A DNA stretch of 64,000 bases from Sphingomonas sp. GTDB lineage: Bacteria > Pseudomonadota > Alphaproteobacteria > Sphingomonadales > Sphingomonadaceae. The number at the start of each line of letters is the position of its first letter. Position 1 is the stretch's first letter. Shown here piece after piece: positions 35,674 through 43,596 of the stretch. The position numbers and the translations under genes were made by a program. The stretch spans positions 421,773 to 485,772 of the forward strand of contig NZ_QFOB01000002.1 in NCBI RefSeq assembly GCF_003248515.1, written 5' to 3'. The notes below the pieces were generated by a model. It searched no databases. It had not been told where the DNA came from and was given only the letters and a program-made list of their open reading frames with translations.

Positions 35674-36179
35674 AACCACGCGCCCTTCTCCAACTCTGCA
35701 CGCCAGGCCGTCGATCGCGCGAAGGCGCGTTCCGGCGAATCCATGACGGAGACATCCCGCAGATCGTGAAAAGCCATGCTCGTCCAGCGCGGCCCGCCAT
35801 CGTGCGACAAGACGCGATAGCGACGCGCGCGCAGCCAGCCATCCGCCTTCATCAGCAGTCCGATATGTTCTTCGTCATACCAGCGATCGACTTCGGCGGT
35901 CATATCGGGCGGAACGTTGAAGGCGACGAGCATCAGCGCGCCAGGCGCTTCGGTCGCGGCTCCTGTATCGCTGACCTGTTCGAGCACATAGGTCGCCGCC
36001 CCGGGCGACGCCAGGTGATGGCCGGCGACCTCCCCATCACATGAGAAGATTGCCACCTCGGCCGGCGGCACGGCGGAAACGAGCCGCCGCCCGCCGCCCT
36101 GGTCCCGCATCAGCGCTTGGATGTCGCCATTCTCGGCATCGCTGCCCAGCGGAAGGCGGGAGAAGAGGGCGTCAATCAT
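35634..36179 (-). CDS. Dimeric alpha-beta-barrel-type protein, unknown function
   Basis: A 181-residue protein. The middle part (VPPDMTAEVDRWYDEEHIGLLMKADGW, split here as VPPDMTAEVD and WYDEEHIGLL) resembles EthD/DUF4286-like ferredoxin-fold domains that occur in aromatic catabolic operons, and a second such half may lie at the N terminus. Its start overlaps the end of the FAH-family gene by 8 nt, so the two are cotranscribed. No catalytic residue can be named. Confidence 0.6.
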   Translation of the reverse strand: MIDALFSRLPLGSDAENGDIQALMRDQGGGRRLVSAVPPAEVAIFSCDGEVAGHHLASPGAATYVLEQVSDTGAATEAPGALMLVAFNVPPDMTAEVDRWYDEEHIGLLMKADGWLRARRYRVLSHDGGPRWTSMAFHDLRDVSVMDSPERAFARSTAWRAELEKGAWFQAAGRGVFRPLR

Positions 36180-37134
36180 GGTCGGGCACGACCGAGGGCG
36201 TCAAAACCGCATCGGGGCGATGGCGACGGACCGCATCGTGATGGGTGGAGCCTTCGCCCATATAGACGCCGCGCTCCCATTCGCGTTTCAGCGGATCACG
36301 GACCTTCACCTCCATCTCGCCGATGCCGTGGATCTGGATCTTCAGCGTCTCGCCGTCCTGGATGAAGCCCAGCCCCTCATGATTGGTGCCGCAGGCGACG
36401 ACGTCGCCCGAATTCATCGTCATGATCGTGGTGATCCATTCGACGATCTCGGGCACGCGATGCTCCATATCGTCGGTCATGTAGTTGTGGCGTAACTGGC
36501 CGTCGTTCCAGAACTGGACCCACAGATCGTTGGGTTCCTCTATCTCGTCGGCGGTGACGATGCAGGGGCCGATCGGCGCGAACGTATCGAAGCTCTTGCC
36601 CATCCAGCTGTTGTTGCGCCACGTCCGCCGCCCGCTCTCGCGGGCGGTGACGTCGATCAGGCAGGTGTAGCCGAAAATGGCCTTGCGCCAGTCGGCCTGG
36701 GAAACCTTCTTGGCGGGGCCCCTGAACACCAGCGCCAGCTCGGCTTCGTGCATGAAGGCATAGGGTTCGGTGAAGTCGGGAAGCTCCACCGTGTCGCCCG
36801 GGCCGATCACCGCATCCGGATTCTTCATGAACATGTTGAGAGGCCGCGCTTCCCGCTGGGCATGCTCCCAGTAATTGGCGAGGCAGTTCACGATTTTGCC
36901 CGGGCGGGGCAGGGGCGCGAGCAGGCGCACGCTTTCCAGCGGGAGGACGACGGCACTCGAGGCAAGCGCCTCGAGCGGAGCCTTGAGTGTGTCATAGGCA
37001 TCGATCAGGCCGATCATCGTAAGCTGCGGCGTATGGCCGTCGGGCACCAAGGACGAGGCGTCGATAACGCCCGCATCGGTCAGGATTCCGGCATGCGGGG
37101 TCCCGCCCGCGACGGTGAACAGCACGAACTTCAC
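36172..37134 (-). CDS. Fumarylacetoacetate hydrolase family protein
   Basis: A 320-residue FAH-superfamily enzyme with the metal site E-x-E in HEAELALVF and Asp in TCLIDVTARE, plus GKSFDTFAPIGPC and MNSGDVVACGTNHEG. This family cleaves C-C bonds of acylpyruvates, hydrates oxo-pentenoates or decarboxylates oxalocrotonate-type acids in meta-cleavage-like routes. It follows a divergent promoter shared with ALDH at 37312. The precise substrate is unknown, but a diketo acid from ring cleavage is likely. Confidence 0.9.
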   Translation of the reverse strand: MKFVLFTVAGGTPHAGILTDAGVIDASSLVPDGHTPQLTMIGLIDAYDTLKAPLEALASSAVVLPLESVRLLAPLPRPGKIVNCLANYWEHAQREARPLNMFMKNPDAVIGPGDTVELPDFTEPYAFMHEAELALVFRGPAKKVSQADWRKAIFGYTCLIDVTARESGRRTWRNNSWMGKSFDTFAPIGPCIVTADEIEEPNDLWVQFWNDGQLRHNYMTDDMEHRVPEIVEWITTIMTMNSGDVVACGTNHEGLGFIQDGETLKIQIHGIGEMEVKVRDPLKREWERGVYMGEGSTHHDAVRRHRPDAVLTPSVVPDHD

Positions 37135-37238
37135 GCAATCCTCCCCATGTCTGGCGGCGGACTTTAGGCCGCGTCGCGCCCCGCCACCTCCCCCGTGGAA
37201 TGCATAAGAGAATTACCAATTCCGCCGGGGCCGTTTCG

Positions 37239-37298
37239 TTGACAATTATCGGAGGCGCTAATATCCGCCGGACAACGCCGGTCCCAAGACCGTTTTTT
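37239..37298 (+). promoter_or_regulatory. Promoter-like sequence and leader hairpin upstream of ALDH
   Basis: A perfect TTGACA (37239-37244) lies 17 nt before TATCCG (37262-37267), a weak -10; TAATAT at 37259 is too close. Further on, CGGTC-CCAA-GACCG (37279-37292) forms a hairpin followed at once by six T (37293-37298), 13 nt before the ATG and overlapping the expected transcription start. It may be an operator palindrome or a leader terminator. Confidence 0.45.
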
Positions 37299-37311
37299 CC
37301 GGAGAGAGATA

Positions 37312-38763
37312 ATGGCCGAGGCGCCCAGCTATCGCAGTGTGCAGCTTCTGATCGACGGGGTCTGGGCCGATGCGACGGAAGGCCGCACGCTGCCGGTAGT
37401 CAATCCCGCGACCGGCCAGCCGATCGGGACCGTGGCCCATGCTGCTATCGCCGATCTCGATCGGGCGCTGACGGCCGCCGAGAAGGGGCTGGCGGAATGG
37501 CGCCGGGTGCCGCCGCTCGGCCGCGCCAGAGTGCTGAACGGGGCCGCCCGTCTGCTGCGCGAGCGTGCCGAGGATATCGCCACCCAGATGGTGCTGGAGC
37601 AGGGCAAGATGATCGGCGAGGCGCGCGGCGAAGTCGAACGCGCGGCCGAGGCGTGCGACTGGATGGCTGGCGAGACACAGCGTATCTATGGCCGCACCAT
37701 TGCGGGGCGCGCGCCCAACATCACGAATCTGGTGCTGCGCGAGCCGGTGGGCGTGGTCGCGGCATTCACGCCGTGGAATTTCCCGGTCAACCAGATCGTC
37801 CGAAAGGTAGCCGGTGCGCTCGCGGCGGGCTGCGCGCTGGTCGTGAAGGGGCCGGAGGAGGCGCCGGGCTCCTGTGCCGAGCTGGTTCGTGCTTTCGTCG
37901 ATGCGGGCGCACCCGCCGGCTCGGTCAACCTGGTCTACGGCACTCCATCGGAAATCTCGGAATATCTCGTCCCGCATCCCATTGTGCGGAAGATCAGCTT
38001 CACCGGCTCTACGATCGTGGGCAAGCATCTCGCCTCTCTGGCCGGCAAGAATATGAAGCTCACCACGATGGAGCTTGGCGGCCATGCGCCGGTGCTGGTG
38101 TTCGACGATACCGATCCGGTTGCGGCGGCCAGGGCACTGGCGGGCAACAAGTTCCGCAACGCCGGCCAGAGCTGCATCAATCCCACCCGCTTTCTGATCG
38201 AGGGCGACAGTTTCGAGCCGTTCGCGGAGGCGTTCGTGGAGGCTGCCTCCGCGCTCAGGCCCGGGGCGGGGCTCGATCCCGCCACCACCACCGGCCCGCT
38301 TGCCAATATCCGCCGGGTCGAGGCGATGGAGCGTTTCACCGCCGATGCGCTGGCCAAGGGGGCCACGCTGCGCACGGGCGGCCGCCGCATCGGCAATCAG
38401 GGCTTTTTCTTCGAGCCGACCGTGTTCACGGATGTGCCTCTGGACGCGCAACTCATGAATGAGGAGCCCTTCGGCCCGATCGCGATGATCAATCGCTTCG
38501 ACAGCCGCGAGGCCGCCTATCGCGAGGCCAATCGTCTCCCCTACGGTCTTTCCGCTTATGCCTTCACCACCTCCTCGCAGACGGCAAGGGAGGTGATGGA
38601 AAAGGTGGAGAGCGCGATGATCTCCTTCAACCATTTCGGCCTCGGCCATCCGGAAACGCCCTTCGGAGGCATGAAGGATTCGGGCTATGGCTTCGAGGGC
38701 GGATCGGAGGCGATCGAACCCTATCTCCAGACTCGTTTCATGACGATGGCCGACCTGATCTGA
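37312..38763 (+). CDS. NAD(P)-dependent aldehyde dehydrogenase, succinate-semialdehyde type (second copy)
   Basis: A 483-residue aldehyde dehydrogenase with FTGSTIVGKHL for cofactor binding, MELGGHAPVLVF with the general-base Glu, and the catalytic Cys in GQSCINPTRFL. It oxidises a semialdehyde to an acid. It heads a plus-strand operon continuing through SDR, LigI-like, cupin, ADC-like, ACMSD-like and SnoaL-like genes with short gaps, so it acts in the same pathway. It is a separate subfamily from the ALDH at 14173 (different Cys context). Confidence 0.92.
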   Translation: MAEAPSYRSVQLLIDGVWADATEGRTLPVVNPATGQPIGTVAHAAIADLDRALTAAEKGLAEWRRVPPLGRARVLNGAARLLRERAEDIATQMVLEQGKMIGEARGEVERAAEACDWMAGETQRIYGRTIAGRAPNITNLVLREPVGVVAAFTPWNFPVNQIVRKVAGALAAGCALVVKGPEEAPGSCAELVRAFVDAGAPAGSVNLVYGTPSEISEYLVPHPIVRKISFTGSTIVGKHLASLAGKNMKLTTMELGGHAPVLVFDDTDPVAAARALAGNKFRNAGQSCINPTRFLIEGDSFEPFAEAFVEAASALRPGAGLDPATTTGPLANIRRVEAMERFTADALAKGATLRTGGRRIGNQGFFFEPTVFTDVPLDAQLMNEEPFGPIAMINRFDSREAAYREANRLPYGLSAYAFTTSSQTAREVMEKVESAMISFNHFGLGHPETPFGGMKDSGYGFEGGSEAIEPYLQTRFMTMADLI

Positions 38764-38789
38764 AGCGGCACGGGAAGGGAGGCATCGAT

Positions 38790-39563
38790 ATGGCGGGGCG
38801 GCTGCAGAGCAAGATCGCGCTGGTGACCGGCATAGGCGCGGGCATCGGCCAGGGCATCGGCCTGATGTTCGCGCGCGAGGGCGCGACGGTGATCGGCTGC
38901 GACATTTCCGAACAATGGGCGGAGGCGGCCGTTGCCACGGCACAGGCCGAAGGGCTGGATTTCGAGAGCGTCCATCCGATCGACCTCACGAAGCCGGCGG
39001 ATGTTCAGCGCTATATCGACTACGCGGGCCGCAAGCACGGCCGGATCGACATACTCGTCAACGCCGCCGCCATCCCGCCGCACATGAAGCCCGTCGCCGA
39101 GCTGGACTATGACGCGGAATGGGTACCGACGATGGTGGGCGAGGTTGATCTCGTCTTCCTCGCGGTGAAGGCGGCCTGGCCCTGGATGGTCGGGCATGGC
39201 GGCGGATCGATCATCAATTTCGCCAGCGTCAATGCGTTTCGCGGATCGACCAACACCGGTATGGTCGCGCATTGTGCGGGCAAGGCCGCCGTGCTGGCGA
39301 TGAGCCGCCAGATCGCGATCGAGGGCGGCCCGCACGGCATACGCTGCAACACGATCTCGCCCGGCATGGTGAAGACCCCCTCGACGCAAGGTGCCGGCAC
39401 CAGCACGGGTGCGATCGCGGATCGCATCCTCCAGCGCTTGCAGATCAAGCGCCTGGGCGAGCCCGAGGATATCGCCTACGGGGCGCTCTACCTCGCCTCC
39501 GATGAATCCACCTGGGTCACCGGCGCCAACTTCCCGATCGACGGCGGCGTGCTGGCGGGCTGA
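38790..39563 (+). CDS. Short-chain dehydrogenase/reductase with His in place of catalytic Tyr
   Basis: A 257-residue SDR with the cofactor motif TGIGAGIGQGIG (about 13-24), the NAAA segment and C-terminal FPIDGG. In the YxxxK motif the Tyr is replaced by histidine (His161-C-A-G-Lys165); Ser146 precedes it. This change usually lowers or alters dehydrogenase activity, so it may act on an unusual substrate or as a dehydratase/isomerase. It is second in the operon after ALDH and is followed 2 nt later by a lactone hydrolase. Confidence 0.88.
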   Translation: MAGRLQSKIALVTGIGAGIGQGIGLMFAREGATVIGCDISEQWAEAAVATAQAEGLDFESVHPIDLTKPADVQRYIDYAGRKHGRIDILVNAAAIPPHMKPVAELDYDAEWVPTMVGEVDLVFLAVKAAWPWMVGHGGGSIINFASVNAFRGSTNTGMVAHCAGKAAVLAMSRQIAIEGGPHGIRCNTISPGMVKTPSTQGAGTSTGAIADRILQRLQIKRLGEPEDIAYGALYLASDESTWVTGANFPIDGGVLAG

Positions 39564-39565
39564 TC

Positions 39566-40435
39566 GTGGCGCTTCCTTCCCTGCCGCCGCCGCATCCCGC
39601 GCCCCATGCACCGACGCGCCTTTCGGTGCCGGCTGGTGCCTGCGACGCGCATTGCCATATCTTCGGGCCGGTCGCGCGCTTCCCTTATGTCCAGCCCCGG
39701 CCTTACGAGCCCGCCGAATTGCCGCTGGAACGGTATCGCGCGATGGCGGATCGGCTCGGGCTGGAACGGGCCGTGTTCGTGCAACCGGTCGTCTACGGCA
39801 CCGATCATGCGGCGATCGTCGATGCGCTGGAGCGGGAACCGGGGCGCTATGGCGGCGTGGGCCTCGTCAACGACAGTCTGGACGATGCGGCGCTGGAGAG
39901 GATGCATGTCGCGGGCTTTCGCGGCGCGCGCTTCAATTTCGTCGGTCGGCTCGGCATCTTCCCCGCGCCGGACGAGATCCGCCGCACCTATGATCGGGTG
40001 AAGCGCTATGGCTGGCACCTCGTCTTTCATTTCGACGACCAGTCTTTCCTCGCGCGATCGGATTTTCTGGCGAGCCTGCCCTGCGCCTATGTGATCGATC
40101 ACATGGCGCGGCCAAATGCGGCGCTCGGCACGGATCAGCCGGGCTTCGCGAAGCTGCTGGAATTGGCCGCGACACCCCGGTGCCACGTCAAGATATCGGC
40201 GGCCGATCGCGTCGTCGGTGCCGAACGGCTCGAGGACGGCGTGCGTTTCATGCGCGCGCTCGCCGATGCCGCGCCGGAGCGCACGCTCTGGGGCACGGAC
40301 TGGCCGCATCCCAATACGCCGATCATGCCCGACGATGGCGATCTGATCGATCTGCTTGCCATCGCGGTTCCGGATGTGGGGACGCGTGAGGCGATCCTCG
40401 TCGCTAATCCGGCGCGACTTTACGATTTCGAATAA
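39566..40435 (+). CDS. LigI-like 2-pyrone-4,6-dicarboxylate-type lactone hydrolase
   Basis: A 289-residue amidohydrolase closely matching LigI. It shows DAHCHIFGP (His29, His31), the RFNFVGRLG segment, VIDHMARP, and WGTDWPHPN with the catalytic Asp245, then MPDDGDLIDL. LigI hydrolyses 2-pyrone-4,6-dicarboxylate in the protocatechuate 4,5-cleavage route. No ligABC or ligJK genes lie here, so it may hydrolyse another pyrone or enol lactone. It begins at a GTG 2 nt after the SDR stop. Confidence 0.85.
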   Translation: MALPSLPPPHPAPHAPTRLSVPAGACDAHCHIFGPVARFPYVQPRPYEPAELPLERYRAMADRLGLERAVFVQPVVYGTDHAAIVDALEREPGRYGGVGLVNDSLDDAALERMHVAGFRGARFNFVGRLGIFPAPDEIRRTYDRVKRYGWHLVFHFDDQSFLARSDFLASLPCAYVIDHMARPNAALGTDQPGFAKLLELAATPRCHVKISAADRVVGAERLEDGVRFMRALADAAPERTLWGTDWPHPNTPIMPDDGDLIDLLAIAVPDVGTREAILVANPARLYDFE

Positions 40436-40455
40436 AGACAGAGGGGAGACCGACC

Positions 40456-41016
40456 TTGCCCAGACCAGCCCGCCGGATCGTGACCGGCCATGATGCCTCC
40501 GGCAGGTCGATCATCCTGTCTGATGGCACGCCCCCCAACATTCGTGATCGCGGCACCGGCGTCGATTTCTTCGAGATCTGGAACACGCCAACCGTGCCGG
40601 CTACGATTACCGCGGAGGAGCCGGAGCCGACCGACGGTCCGCTCGTCACGCCGCCGCCGCCGGGTGGCACCAAGTTCCGCTTCAACGATTTCTATCCTGG
40701 CCACATCGACAAGCTGCCGCCGCGCGCGGACGGCCGCCACAAGATGATGCACCGCACCACGTCGATCGATTACGGCCTGGTGCTGGATGGCGAGATCTAC
40801 ATGATCCTCGACGACAGCGAAGTCCTGCTCACGCCGGGCACGGTCGTCGTCCAGCGCGGCACCGATCATGCGTGGGAAAATCGATCGGACAAGGTGTGCC
40901 GCATGGCCTTCATCCTGGTCTCGGGCGATTTCGCGCCGGAACTGCGCGAAATCCTTCCCGAAAATCTGGAGCTTCGCACCGGCGCGGTCTTCAACGAGCC
41001 GATCCCCGGCAACTGA
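40456..41016 (+). CDS. Cupin-domain protein
   Basis: A 186-residue protein with a single cupin (about 85-160): the metal-type motif HRTTSIDYGLVLDGEI and the second motif PGTVVVQRGTDHAWENRS. A 70-residue N-terminal extension is unrecognised. Start is a TTG with GAGGGGAG about 8 nt upstream. It may be a metal-dependent enzyme or an accessory protein, as is common in aromatic catabolic operons; no reaction can be assigned. Confidence 0.75.
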   Translation: MPRPARRIVTGHDASGRSIILSDGTPPNIRDRGTGVDFFEIWNTPTVPATITAEEPEPTDGPLVTPPPPGGTKFRFNDFYPGHIDKLPPRADGRHKMMHRTTSIDYGLVLDGEIYMILDDSEVLLTPGTVVVQRGTDHAWENRSDKVCRMAFILVSGDFAPELREILPENLELRTGAVFNEPIPGN

Positions 41017-41036
41017 TCCCCAAAGGAATTCTACCG

Positions 41037-41876
41037 ATGTCCTTCCCGCGCGAGCCCGGAAAATATTATCGGATGCCCGTTTTCTTCGGGCCGAACCCCT
41101 GTCCGCGCTGGACGCCCGAAGGCGTGCCGCAGGATTTCGCGCGGGAGCCGGTGCGCAGCACGCTCGGCACCCGCTACCTGAGCGACAAGGCGGCGATCGA
41201 GGCCGTCCTGCCCGAGGGCTTCTCCATATGGGGCGATCCGGTCGTGACGGTCGAGGCGATCTACATGACGGGTTTCTCCTGGCTCGCCGGCGGCGGCTAC
41301 AACATGTTCGACGTCAAGATTCCCGCAATCTATGCATCGAAAACGGAGGGTGACGTGCCCGGCACATTGCTGATGGCGCGCTGGGAAAGCCTGTCCGATC
41401 CGATCACCACCGGCCGTGAGGAACTGGGACACAACAAGCTCTTCTGCGACATTCCCGAGATCAGCGATTTCAACGGCCGCCGGCATGCCAGCATGAGCTG
41501 GCGCGGCTTCCCGTTCGCCAAGCTCTGGGCCGAGGATCTCATCGAAACGCCGGCGCCCAAGGGCAATCCTGACAATCGAGGCCTGCTCTCCTGGAAATAT
41601 ATTCCGGCGACGCCGCGCCCCGGCAAGAAATGGGGCGAGGAGGCGGACGCCAACTATGCCACGCTGACGCCGCCCGCCTGGAGCGGGGTGAAGACGACCC
41701 GTTACCTTTCGGGCAGGGGCGGCGTCGAATGGGCGCGGCCGACCTTCGAACAATTGCCGACCCAACATACGATCGTGAACGGCTTCGCCTCCTTCCCGAT
41801 CCTGGAATCGCGCGGCGCCTATCTGTTCGACATGGTCGGCGGGGCATCGGGCGACGACACCTATCGCCTCGATTGA
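41037..41876 (+). CDS. Acetoacetate decarboxylase-like protein (paralogue 2)
   Basis: A 279-residue ADC-superfamily protein. GREELGHNK keeps the Schiff-base lysine at the same residue number (Lys134) as the copy at 21226, and again the neighbouring second lysine is missing. The ATG at 41037 is 10 nt after AAAGGA, whereas the open frame runs from 40872. Shared features with paralogue 1 include YMTGFSWLAGGGY/YMTNIGWLAGRGY. It lies between a cupin and an ACMSD-like gene. An aldolase-dehydratase or hydratase role is inferred. Confidence 0.85.
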   Translation: MSFPREPGKYYRMPVFFGPNPCPRWTPEGVPQDFAREPVRSTLGTRYLSDKAAIEAVLPEGFSIWGDPVVTVEAIYMTGFSWLAGGGYNMFDVKIPAIYASKTEGDVPGTLLMARWESLSDPITTGREELGHNKLFCDIPEISDFNGRRHASMSWRGFPFAKLWAEDLIETPAPKGNPDNRGLLSWKYIPATPRPGKKWGEEADANYATLTPPAWSGVKTTRYLSGRGGVEWARPTFEQLPTQHTIVNGFASFPILESRGAYLFDMVGGASGDDTYRLD

Positions 41877-41886
41877 GGGCAAGGCG

Positions 41887-42960
41887 ATGGCGGAAGGCGT
41901 GATTGGCCCCGGCGATGTTCCCACATCGCCGCCGTCACCCCGGATCGTCGGCGGCGACGGCAAGCCCCTGCTGACGATCGACATTCACGCCCATGCGATG
42001 TTTCCGGAGGTGGAAAAGCGCACGGCCGCACGGCCCGAGCGGGCAGGCGAGGCGGACTTCCGCCTGCGCACGATGGGGCAGGACACGGTCGACTATAATC
42101 GCGAGGTGATGATCCCTGCGGCATTTCCGGCAATGACACAGCTGGCCCGGCGTCTCGTGGACATGGACGTGATGGGTGTGGACATCCAGCTCGTCAGCCC
42201 GTCACCGAACCAATATCATTACTGGGCGCCCGTCGATCTCGCCGCTGAGCTTGTCTCGATCCAGAATGAAGGTCTTGCGGAGTTGTGCGCGGGTGCACCC
42301 GATCGCCTCCGTGGCCTCGGTATGGTCGCATTGCAGCATCCGGCGCTGGCGGTGGACCAATTGCGTCATGCGGTGAAGGCGCTCGGTTTCCGGGGCGTCG
42401 AGATCAGTTCGGTGATCGCCGGCAAGGATCTGTCCGACCGGGCCTTCGATCCCTTCTGGACGGCTGCCGAGGAGTTGGGCGCCATCATCTTCATTCATCC
42501 GATGGGCTGTTCGCTCGATGAGAGGTTGGCACCTGCCTATCTTTCCAATCATGTCGGCCAGCCGGTGGAACATGCGGTGGCGCTGTCGCACCTGATCTTC
42601 GGCGGCGTGCTGGATCGCCATCCGGGGCTGAAGATCGTAGCGGCGCATGGCGGCGGCTATCTGCCCGCGCATCTCGGGCGGGCGGATCATGCCTGGGCGC
42701 AGCGGCGCGACGCGCGCACCTGCTGCCACAAGCCCAGTTCCTATCTCTCCCGGCTCCATTTCGACAGCCTCGTGTTCGAGGCGAAGGATCTGGCGCTGCT
42801 GATTGAGCGCGTCGGGATCGGCAATGTGGTGATCGGCACGGATTATCCGTTCGACATGGGCCATTACGATATTCACGGCTTGGTTTCGGCGCTTCCCGGC
42901 CTGGACGAGTCCGACCGCGCGGCGCTGCTCGGCGGCAATCTTCTGAAATTGATGGGATGA
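41887..42960 (+). CDS. ACMSD-family metal-dependent decarboxylase/hydrolase
   Basis: A 357-residue amidohydrolase resembling 2-amino-3-carboxymuconate-6-semialdehyde decarboxylase and similar decarboxylases. Metal and catalytic residues seen are His34, His36 (DIHAHAMF), His204 (FIHPMG), His254 (AAHGGGY) and Asp319 (GTDYPFDMG). No signal peptide. It would decarboxylate an aromatic or muconic acid in the cytoplasm. It is fourth of the TIM-barrel amidohydrolases in the window and overlaps the possible start of the following SnoaL-like gene. Confidence 0.87.
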   Translation: MAEGVIGPGDVPTSPPSPRIVGGDGKPLLTIDIHAHAMFPEVEKRTAARPERAGEADFRLRTMGQDTVDYNREVMIPAAFPAMTQLARRLVDMDVMGVDIQLVSPSPNQYHYWAPVDLAAELVSIQNEGLAELCAGAPDRLRGLGMVALQHPALAVDQLRHAVKALGFRGVEISSVIAGKDLSDRAFDPFWTAAEELGAIIFIHPMGCSLDERLAPAYLSNHVGQPVEHAVALSHLIFGGVLDRHPGLKIVAAHGGGYLPAHLGRADHAWAQRRDARTCCHKPSSYLSRLHFDSLVFEAKDLALLIERVGIGNVVIGTDYPFDMGHYDIHGLVSALPGLDESDRAALLGGNLLKLMG

Positions 42961-42986
42961 AGCCCCGCGTCGAGGGAGAGGGCATC

Positions 42987-43592
42987 ATGATTCAGGCGGA
43001 TATCGGACGGCGGACATTGCTCGCTGCGGTCGCGGGCGTCGCGGGCGCAGTCTATGCCGGTGTGGCACGGGGTGCCCCTCCGGTCGGTGCGCGGACCAGC
43101 CCGCGTCAGGCATGGGCGCATCTCGACGGCAAGATCGCCCTGCGGGGAAATCGTCCGCCCGTCGCGGACGCGATCGACATGCTGATGATTCAGGAGGCCT
43201 TTGGCCGTTACGGCATCGCCTATGACGAGGGGCGCGACGCGGTGCTCGCCGGGCTTTTCACCGAGGATGTTGTGGTCGACGTCGCCGAGGGATCGGCCAA
43301 GCCCTTCCAGTCGGTGAAGGGGCATGCGGCGGTCATGCACAATTTCACCAGCGCCTTCTCCCAGCAGCGCGACCAGCGCCGTCACTGCTTCAGCAATGTG
43401 CTGGTCGAGGAGGTAACGGGCGATGTTGCGACGGCGCTCGCTTACGCGATCGTCACCGTCGCCGCCGATGGCCTCACGCTCGGCGCGACCGTCATCTACA
43501 CGACGCGCCTGCGCAAGCAGGATGGTCTCTGGCGCTTCGCCTACATGTTCATCGGCATGGACGCCTATACGACGCCCAAGCCGAAGGTCTGA
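42987..43592 (+). CDS. Tat-exported SnoaL-like/NTF2-fold protein
   Basis: A 201-residue protein with a twin-arginine signal (GRRTLLAAVAGVAGA) and an NTF2/SnoaL-like domain (about 55-195: IQEAFGRYGIAYDEG, VIYTTRLRKQDGLWRF). The ATG at 42987 follows a GGGAGAGGG site; an upstream ATG overlaps the previous stop. Members with this layout act as hydratases, isomerases or dehydrochlorinases, or only bind. It is the last gene of the operon that begins with ALDH. Confidence 0.72.
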   Translation: MIQADIGRRTLLAAVAGVAGAVYAGVARGAPPVGARTSPRQAWAHLDGKIALRGNRPPVADAIDMLMIQEAFGRYGIAYDEGRDAVLAGLFTEDVVVDVAEGSAKPFQSVKGHAAVMHNFTSAFSQQRDQRRHCFSNVLVEEVTGDVATALAYAIVTVAADGLTLGATVIYTTRLRKQDGLWRFAYMFIGMDAYTTPKPKV

Positions 43593-43596
43593 AGGG

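Noticed and set aside
37258..38943. A 561-codon open frame on the minus strand
   Set aside because: Antisense to the ALDH gene; no family resemblance and no ribosome site.
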